Assembly: GCA_029262275.1 (NCBI GenBank)
Contig: JAJCZS010000042.1
Coordinates: 1-64,000, forward strand
Reading direction: 5' to 3'
DNA length: 64,000 nucleotides
Origin: Deltaproteobacteria bacterium
GTDB lineage: Bacteria; Desulfobacterota_D; UBA1144; Nemesobacterales; UBA2774
Every line of letters starts with the position of its first letter. Positions within the stretch are counted from its first letter, which is position 1. Below, piece by piece: positions 59,060 through 64,000 of the stretch. Both the position numbers and the translations under genes were made by a program. A model generated the notes under the pieces. It ran no database searches and was not told the DNA's origin. It worked only from the letters and a program-made list of their open reading frames with translations.

Positions 59060-59157
59060 ATCTTAATTATCTCACGAATGATTAGCTGGTGTCAATCTTA
59101 TCGGTCTAGAGAATTCTTAGAGGTGTGGTTCAAGACGTAAGTACTCAAAAATAATAA

Positions 59158-59188
59158 GGCGGTCTTAACTAAGAAAGCTAAGACCGCC
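59158..59188 (-). terminator. Rho-independent terminator of aquaporin gene
   Basis: GGCGGTCTTA at 59158-59167 and TAAGACCGCC at 59179-59188 form a perfect 10-bp stem with an 11-base loop. On the minus strand it is followed by TTATTATTTTT and lies 25 bases past the aquaporin stop. Confidence 0.9.
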
Positions 59189-59213
59189 CGTGATTTCAAA
59201 CTTAGTTTAACTA

Positions 59214-59840
59214 CTACTTATCATCAGGATTAAGAGCATTAAATGCAACCGCAGCAGCTATTCCACCAAGGAAGTTAGCTACAAGAAATACCCATATGCT
59301 TGAGATATCAATCAGTCCCATAATGATTATTCCCACTGCTACTGCAGGGTTGAATGCGCCGCCTGATACACTTCCCACAGCATAGGCACCCACTAATACC
59401 GTAAAACCAATTGCGAAACCAAAGTATGAGTTTCCAGCAGTGTTCTTAGATGTAGCTACATTTAAAACCACATAGCAAAGGGCAAAAGTGAAAAGAAATT
59501 CAGCAAGCAAGGAAGGAATTGGGCTTATAGTGCCAACTTCTACAGGAACATCGCCTTTAATTAGAAAAACTGCGAATGCTGCAATAATTCCGCCCGCAAA
59601 TTGTGAGATCATATATCCTGGAACATCGCTGCCAGAACATCGTCCTCTCATCCATACAGCGAGAGTTACAGCCGGATTATAGTGAGCACCCGAGATATGT
59701 CCGCCTGCGTATATCATAACCATTAAAATCGATCCAATTGCTACTGGTGCGAATGCTCCTGCACCGGGTTCTATAACAACTAAACCTATCGTTAGAACTA
59801 GAAAAAATGTGCCTATCAATTCCACAGCATATTTACTCAT
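59214..59840 (-). CDS. Aquaporin / MIP-family channel
   Basis: 208-aa channel with six helices and two half-helices that carry NPA motifs: HYNPAVTLAVWMRG near residue 54 and AFNPAVAVG near 164. Both motifs are intact. Members pass water or small solutes such as glycerol or ammonia. A Cys-containing loop (RGRCSGSDVPGY) follows the first NPA. It is a single-gene unit with AGGAGG before the ATG and its own terminator. The pore-lining residues that separate water from glycerol channels were not resolved by eye. Confidence 0.95.
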   Translation of the reverse strand: MSKYAVELIGTFFLVLTIGLVVIEPGAGAFAPVAIGSILMVMIYAGGHISGAHYNPAVTLAVWMRGRCSGSDVPGYMISQFAGGIIAAFAVFLIKGDVPVEVGTISPIPSLLAEFLFTFALCYVVLNVATSKNTAGNSYFGFAIGFTVLVGAYAVGSVSGGAFNPAVAVGIIIMGLIDISSIWVFLVANFLGGIAAAVAFNALNPDDK

Positions 59841-59971
59841 GATTTATCCTCCTAGAGCCATCTTAGATTTGAAAGTATCTAAATCTTATCGTAACAGAAT
59901 TATTTTCGATTATAAAGCGAAAGTTTGTCTATGATTAATTGTAGGGGTTTCATACTAGGGAATGAGACTTT

Positions 59972-60847
59972 TTATATATTGGGCTTTATTTCTTTTGAAA
60001 ATGTACTCATAGCACTCAGCACACCTTCGGAAGTACCGCTTAGAAAATGCAATATCAGATGATTGACTCCTAATCGTTTATATTCTCTGATACCCTCTAT
60101 TATTTTTTCAATAGGCCCTCTTAGAGTGTCTTCTTCATTAATATTTTTGTCATTGTTAATTTCAAGATTTCTTCTAAGTGATATAGAAAAATTGTCTTTA
60201 TCATTTTTCTCTAAGAGTTCTTCTACATATATGAGTTTTTCTCTTAGCTCCTTTGGTGTTAACCCAACTGGGTGCCACCCATCTGATAGACTAACAGCTC
60301 GCTCAATAGATTTTTTGCTTCCGCCCCCGACAAATATTGGGGGGTGAGGTTTTTGATAGGGTTTGGGCAGGAACTTTAAGTCAGAGAACTTATAGTATTT
60401 ACCCTTAAACTTTGGTTCATCTTCGGTCCAAAGGATTTTTAGTACTTCTATATACTCGTTAGTAATTGCACCTCTTTCATTAAATGGCACCCCAAGGGCC
60501 TCAAATTCTTTCTCCATCCATCCAGCACCAACTCCGAGTATGACCCTTCCTGCTGATAGCTGGTCCAGGGTCGAGATCATTTTGGCTAGCACAACCGGGT
60601 TTCTATAAGGGAGTATTATTACGCTTGTGCCAAGGCGTATACTATGGGTTTTAGCTGCTACATAGCTAAGCGTAATGAGTGGATCGTAAAAGACGTCTCC
60701 AAATCCTTGATGAGAGTTTGGTATGATCACATGATCACTAAACCAGAGGGAATCAAATCCAAGCTCTTGTGCTGTCAGAGCCAATTTGAGAATTTCATTT
60801 TTATCGGCGTATTTGCCGAAGTTTGGAAGGGTAATGCCAAAGTTCAT
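59972..60847 (-). CDS. LLM-class flavin/F420-dependent oxidoreductase
   Basis: Luciferase-like monooxygenase fold, 291 aa. It begins MNFGITLPNFGKYAD, then LGFDSLWFSDHVIIP, TSVIILPYRNPVVLAKM, DQLSAGRVILGVGAGWMEKE and PIFVGGGSKKSIERAV. This order matches the actinobacterial-type group of F420-linked enzymes. Whether this organism makes F420 cannot be told here; FMN is the alternative cofactor. Substrate unknown. Confidence 0.88.
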   Translation of the reverse strand: MNFGITLPNFGKYADKNEILKLALTAQELGFDSLWFSDHVIIPNSHQGFGDVFYDPLITLSYVAAKTHSIRLGTSVIILPYRNPVVLAKMISTLDQLSAGRVILGVGAGWMEKEFEALGVPFNERGAITNEYIEVLKILWTEDEPKFKGKYYKFSDLKFLPKPYQKPHPPIFVGGGSKKSIERAVSLSDGWHPVGLTPKELREKLIYVEELLEKNDKDNFSISLRRNLEINNDKNINEEDTLRGPIEKIIEGIREYKRLGVNHLILHFLSGTSEGVLSAMSTFSKEIKPNI

Positions 60848-60881
60848 CTTATGGACTGTTACCGAGATAAGGCAACATCCC

Positions 60882-61622
60882 CTAGCTTCTTTTAGCCAGA
60901 AGTATGCTTTCTTCTTCTAGAAAAGTTTTAAAATTAAGAACCTTTTTTACATATGACGGCAGATTTTTAGCCAGTGTCTTACTATTTGCAAACTTTGTAG
61001 GGCCATAGTTATATGCGGCCAAAGCGTTTTCCATTCCGTCGAATCTCTCTTCGAGGAATGAGAGATAGCTGATACCTAGCTTAACATTTACATATGGATC
61101 ATATAATGAGTGTTTTCCTTTATATGAAATTCCAAGATCTTTTGCAACATATTCCCCTGTTCTAGGCATTACTTGCATTAACCCTATAGCGCCCTTTGAT
61201 GAAACGGCTCTTGGAGTGAAGTCACTCTCAATCTGTATAACCGCCAGTATTAGGTATGGATCCAAATCATTGTTACTGCACTCATCAACTATGAGCTTTG
61301 CAAGCTTGCGAGCGTCAGTTGGTGTTATAGTGTCAGACAATTTTAGTATGAATAAGAAGATCTCAGCTTCTTCAGGTGTAATGTCCTCTATTGCAAGCTC
61401 CTCTAAATCTGTGGACCATTTGCTTTCAGCCAAATGAGTATTTAACAGACTTATTTTGTATGAGCCATTGAAAAAGTTAGTTATGCTTGCGGTATTTAAC
61501 CCCGACACATTATTTGCTTTGAGAACAAGAACAATTGCAAGACCAAAAAATATTACAAATACTGAAATCTTTATGATTCCTAAAAAAGAAAACTTAATAT
61601 TATTATAAATAGCATTAAACAT
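60882..61622 (-). CDS. Lytic transglycosylase (SLT domain), membrane-anchored
   Basis: 246 aa. One helix near residues 15-35 (ISVFVIFFGLAIVLVL) acts as a signal anchor. The SLT domain starts near residue 118: the catalytic Glu lies in VIQIESDFTPRAVS, followed by SKGAIGLMQVMPRTG, GISYLSFLEERFDG and ALAAYNYGPTK. It cleaves peptidoglycan glycan strands with formation of anhydro-muramic ends. It lies 35 bases past the start of the LLM gene on the same strand. Confidence 0.93.
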   Translation of the reverse strand: MFNAIYNNIKFSFLGIIKISVFVIFFGLAIVLVLKANNVSGLNTASITNFFNGSYKISLLNTHLAESKWSTDLEELAIEDITPEEAEIFLFILKLSDTITPTDARKLAKLIVDECSNNDLDPYLILAVIQIESDFTPRAVSSKGAIGLMQVMPRTGEYVAKDLGISYKGKHSLYDPYVNVKLGISYLSFLEERFDGMENALAAYNYGPTKFANSKTLAKNLPSYVKKVLNFKTFLEEESILLAKRS

Positions 61623-62123
61623 CTAATTTACTCCTAGACCCTTTAACCAGATTAAGATATTACTGAAAACTTCTTGGATTTTATCTTTGTTGAGGTCTTT
61701 GATTATGTCACCTTGAAGATTATAAACTAACATCCGACATTCAAGGATGACTAAAGTATTACATGAAGAACATCATCTTCCTATCGTTATTTTCGTGATA
61801 ATACTATATGTATGAAGACATGGTTGTCAAGGTGGTTTCTTCGCAAGTGCGAAAAGAAGTTTGTAAGCCGGATTTTGCGATTATTTCAATTTGTGTATAT
61901 TAGGTGGAACAATCTGGTTGCTTGAACTCTATAAACTTTTGAATATAAAGATGACTTCACATATAATATTTGTAATTGAAGCTACTTTATAACTCCTATA
62001 CTATATTTTATATAGCTTTCTAGATTGCTTGACCATCATATAGTTTCGTGTTAATTTTAGGTTCTCAAAATTATATGGGTTAATGAATTACAGGTCGTCA
62101 AATAAATCAGGTCGTAAAATAAA
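61623..62123. other. 500-base AT-rich gap before rpmH
   Basis: No gene seen. It contains a small hairpin at 61837-61859 (TTCTTCGC with GCGAAAAGAA) and a tandem near-repeat just upstream of rpmH (CAGGTCGTCAAATAAAT at 62091 and CAGGTCGTAAAATAAA at 62108). In many bacteria the replication origin lies near rpmH and dnaA, but I could not find DnaA boxes of the TTATNCACA type here. Confidence 0.5.
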
Positions 62124-62273
62124 ATGAAGAGAACATATCAACCTCATGTTAAGAAGAGACTACGGACACACGGCTTTCGTGAACGCAATAGCACGACAGG
62201 TGGAAGAAGGACTCTTAAAAGACGAATATCAAAGGGTAGGCATAGTCTTACAGTTCAGCGCTGGAAGAAATGA
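62124..62273 (+). CDS. rpmH: Ribosomal protein bL34
   Basis: 49-aa protein of the large ribosomal subunit, too short for most gene finders. It begins [19 protein letters not shown] and continues with [18 protein letters not shown], the invariant bL34 pattern, although the usual S-R-R pattern near position 10 is replaced (KKRLRTHGF). Its stop overlaps the rnpA start (ATGA), so rpmH and rnpA are translationally coupled. Confidence 0.97.
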   Translation: MKRTYQPHVKKRLRTHGFRERNSTTGGRRTLKRRISKGRHSLTVQRWKK

Positions 62274-62623
62274 GCTTTCTTTTGAATTATAGATTTCCAA
62301 AAGAATTGAAAATCCGGAAAACTTCAGAATATGAGGAGATTTTTGGATCCAACAAAAGGCTCAGGTCTAAGCATTTCGACATCCTCTATGTTCAAAACTC
62401 ACTTGGTTACTCTAGAGCAGGAATGGTTGTAAGTAAGAAGAACGTACGCTCCGCTGTTAAGAGGAACAGAGTTAAAAGGGTTGTTAGAGAAGTTTTTCGA
62501 AATAATAAATCTCTCTTTGATTCACTAGACGTGGTTTTTTTAGCTAAAAGAGGATGCGATACTCTTAACTATTCAAGTGCAAAGACAGAGTTTGAGGAAA
62601 TTATAAGGTTACAATTGTCATGA
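62270..62623 (+). CDS. rnpA: Ribonuclease P protein component
   Basis: 117-aa protein subunit of RNase P, which trims the 5' ends of pre-tRNAs. The RNR-type motif lies in [17 protein letters not shown], and the [12 protein letters not shown] start and [11 protein letters not shown] segment are characteristic. It overlaps rpmH upstream and yidD downstream by four bases each. Confidence 0.96.
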   Translation: MSFLLNYRFPKELKIRKTSEYEEIFGSNKRLRSKHFDILYVQNSLGYSRAGMVVSKKNVRSAVKRNRVKRVVREVFRNNKSLFDSLDVVFLAKRGCDTLNYSSAKTEFEEIIRLQLS

Positions 62624-62844
62624 AGACAAGTTATTCGGTTTACGTAGTTACTTTACTAATCAAAACATATAAATATTTGATTTCTCCTATCCTGCCTTCT
62701 TCTTGCAGGTTCTATCCTAGTTGTTCAGAGTATGCTTTAGAAGCCTTTAATAAATATGGATTTATTAAGGGTCTCTACCTTACTTTAAAAAGGATTGGAA
62801 GATGTCACCCATTGTGTGACGGAGGATATGATCCGGTCAAGTAA
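62620..62844 (+). CDS. yidD: Membrane protein insertion efficiency factor YidD
   Basis: 74 aa; contains the family pattern [20 protein letters not shown] with the conserved cysteines (Cys29 and Cys34), [16 protein letters not shown] and [14 protein letters not shown]. YidD assists membrane-protein insertion by YidC, which is the next gene. Starts four bases inside rnpA and ends ten bases before yidC. Confidence 0.96.
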   Translation: MKTSYSVYVVTLLIKTYKYLISPILPSSCRFYPSCSEYALEAFNKYGFIKGLYLTLKRIGRCHPLCDGGYDPVK

Positions 62845-62854
62845 GGGATAAGGG

Positions 62855-64000
62855 ATGGAAAACAGATTAAATTGGATTATTTTTTTAGTTCTAGCTTTTG
62901 TAATAATGATAGGCCAGGCCTATTTCTTTAGTGATCCACCAGAAGAAGTACAAAACCAACAAGAAACAACTCAGAATACAGTTGAGGATGTTTTTCCTTC
63001 CTCTGACACCGGTACCTCTGGTCAATTTGATACTTTTAGCGATCAAGAGCCTTTTGAAGAAGCTGATTCAGCACCAAAGGGCAACTTAATTACAATTGAT
63101 ACTCCTTTATACAAAGGTGCTATTGATACCGCAGGGGCAAGATTTGTCTCCTGGGAGCTAAAGGATTATAACGCCAGTGCAAATGGTGAAGGCACTGAGC
63201 TTGTAAATCTGTTCAATGGTTCACACCCTGGGTTTAATACGATGTTCCTTGTGAAGGATCTTAAAATACCCGAATTCATACCTTATCAGTATAATGGATC
63301 AAGCAACATCTCTCTTTCAGAAGGTACAAAAGAGCTAACTTTTAGCTGGACCTCTCCTGAAGGTATTACAATAAAAAACATTTTTGAAATTGATTCTGCA
63401 ACATATCTGGTGAAACAAAAATTTGAAATCACCAACTCAACTGGCAATTCAATACAGGAAAAGCTATTTGTTAATTGGTTAGGCCCTATTAAGGGCGGTG
63501 GGATGACTAGTGGAGTTGATACCAATACGTTTGTAGCCTTGGTATCAGATGAAGTTGAAAGAATTAATAGTAGTCCTGACAAAGAGGAGACTTATAAGGG
63601 AGTTGTAAACTGGTTTGGATTTTCTGAAAAGTATTTTATATCCGCTTTTCTCCCAGAAACAGGTGCGGAAACAGAAATTAAATTGGGACCAACTTCAAAT
63701 GAAGGTGTTATAAGAGCTCAGTTCTCGTACCCAGCAAGTGCTATACCAAGTGGGAAGAGTTCTTTAAGAACTTGGGAAGTTTATATGGGCCCCTTGGAGT
63801 CTAAGTTACTAAAACCAATTGGTTACGATTTAGATAGAACAATTAATTATGGCTGGTTTGGCTTTCTAGCAAGACCTATGCTTCAGTTCCTAGAATGGCT
63901 AAACAGCTACTTCCATAATTATGGTATATCCATCATTGTTATCACTATAATAATCAGGGCACTTTTCTTCCCGCTCACAGTTAAGTCGATGATCTCGATG
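62855..64000 (+). CDS. yidC: Membrane protein insertase YidC (5' part, cut by window end)
   Basis: Open for 382 codons from ATG 62855 (GGGATAAGGG upstream) to the end of the window. An N-terminal helix (WIIFLVLAFVIMIGQAYFF) is followed by a long acidic linker and the large periplasmic beta domain (P1), with GARFVSWELKDY, then WFGFSEKYFISAFLPE. The sequence then enters the conserved insertase core: GWFGFLARPMLQFLEWL and IIIRALFFPLTVKSM. The P1 domain marks it as a Gram-negative YidC. It inserts and folds inner-membrane proteins, alone or with SecYEG. The remaining helices lie beyond the window. Confidence 0.97.
   Translation, partial: MENRLNWIIFLVLAFVIMIGQAYFFSDPPEEVQNQQETTQNTVEDVFPSSDTGTSGQFDTFSDQEPFEEADSAPKGNLITIDTPLYKGAIDTAGARFVSWELKDYNASANGEGTELVNLFNGSHPGFNTMFLVKDLKIPEFIPYQYNGSSNISLSEGTKELTFSWTSPEGITIKNIFEIDSATYLVKQKFEITNSTGNSIQEKLFVNWLGPIKGGGMTSGVDTNTFVALVSDEVERINSSPDKEETYKGVVNWFGFSEKYFISAFLPETGAETEIKLGPTSNEGVIRAQFSYPASAIPSGKSSLRTWEVYMGPLESKLLKPIGYDLDRTINYGWFGFLARPMLQFLEWLNSYFHNYGISIIVITIIIRALFFPLTVKSMISM

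Noticed and set aside
61623..62123. Replication origin upstream of rpmH
   Set aside because: No TTATNCACA-type DnaA boxes and no dnaA or dnaN gene in view; only an AT-rich gap with a small hairpin and a short tandem repeat.

Overview
The window is AT-rich chromosomal DNA from a Gram-negative, respiring bacterium. Lipoproteins, an outer-membrane efflux channel, an MlaE-type permease and a beta-barrel-like protein point to an outer membrane. A cbb3-type oxidase operon points to growth at low oxygen. The housekeeping set (leuS, gltX, thrC, thiE, coaE, rsmA, rpmH-rnpA-yidD-yidC) and the sigma-54 regulator fit a deltaproteobacterial or Dadabacteria-like lineage. That placement is inferred from gene content only; no rRNA gene is present to confirm it.

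Left flank (1-7.7 kb). A truncated multicopper oxidase faces away from an exported sulfatase cluster: a formylglycine-generating enzyme with a lipoprotein-like signal, two exported sulfatases, a HAD phosphatase lipoprotein and a SYLF-domain protein.

Accessory region (7.7-37.1 kb). It ends at an intact tRNA-Arg(CCG) gene. The 3' part of this tRNA recurs as degraded copies at 7.7, 29.7 and 30.5 kb, and pieces of decayed integrase-like coding sequence lie near 7.8, 17.7 and 30.6 kb. This looks like a repeatedly used tRNA integration site. Inside are: (a) an ECF sigma factor / anti-sigma / subtilase operon, an M6-type metalloprotease, two CARDB-like secreted proteins, a TPR plus beta-barrel protein and a Pro/Thr/Met-repeat protein; four members share an upstream motif GAACCTTT with G(T/C)TAC starting exactly 20 bases after the first G; (b) a PAS histidine kinase, an NtrC-type regulator and a CBS-domain gene with a textbook sigma-54 promoter; (c) the minus-strand operon ccoI-ccoS-ccoNO-ccoQ-ccoP-ccoG-safE; (d) a His-rich exported protein with a CzcCBA-type metal efflux system.

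Right flank (37.1-64 kb). Mostly core genes: family-4 uracil-DNA glycosylase, leuS, a deoxyhypusine-synthase-like enzyme, thiE, thrC, acylphosphatase, MBL hydrolase, an FtsB-like protein, a GAF-GGDEF diguanylate cyclase, rsmA, a three-gene acyl-CoA carboxylase, coaE, 3-hydroxyacyl-CoA dehydrogenase, gltX, glutaredoxin, a lipoprotein with an MlaE-like permease, pncB, nitrilase, aquaporin, an LLM oxidoreductase, a lytic transglycosylase, and rpmH-rnpA-yidD-yidC, with yidC cut by the window end.

The best candidate for an undescribed system is the 7.9-17.6 kb locus. It appears to be a cell-surface or secreted proteolysis and adhesion regulon driven by its own ECF sigma factor. Its anti-sigma factor ends in a domain that resembles the inhibitor/propeptide part of the co-encoded subtilase.
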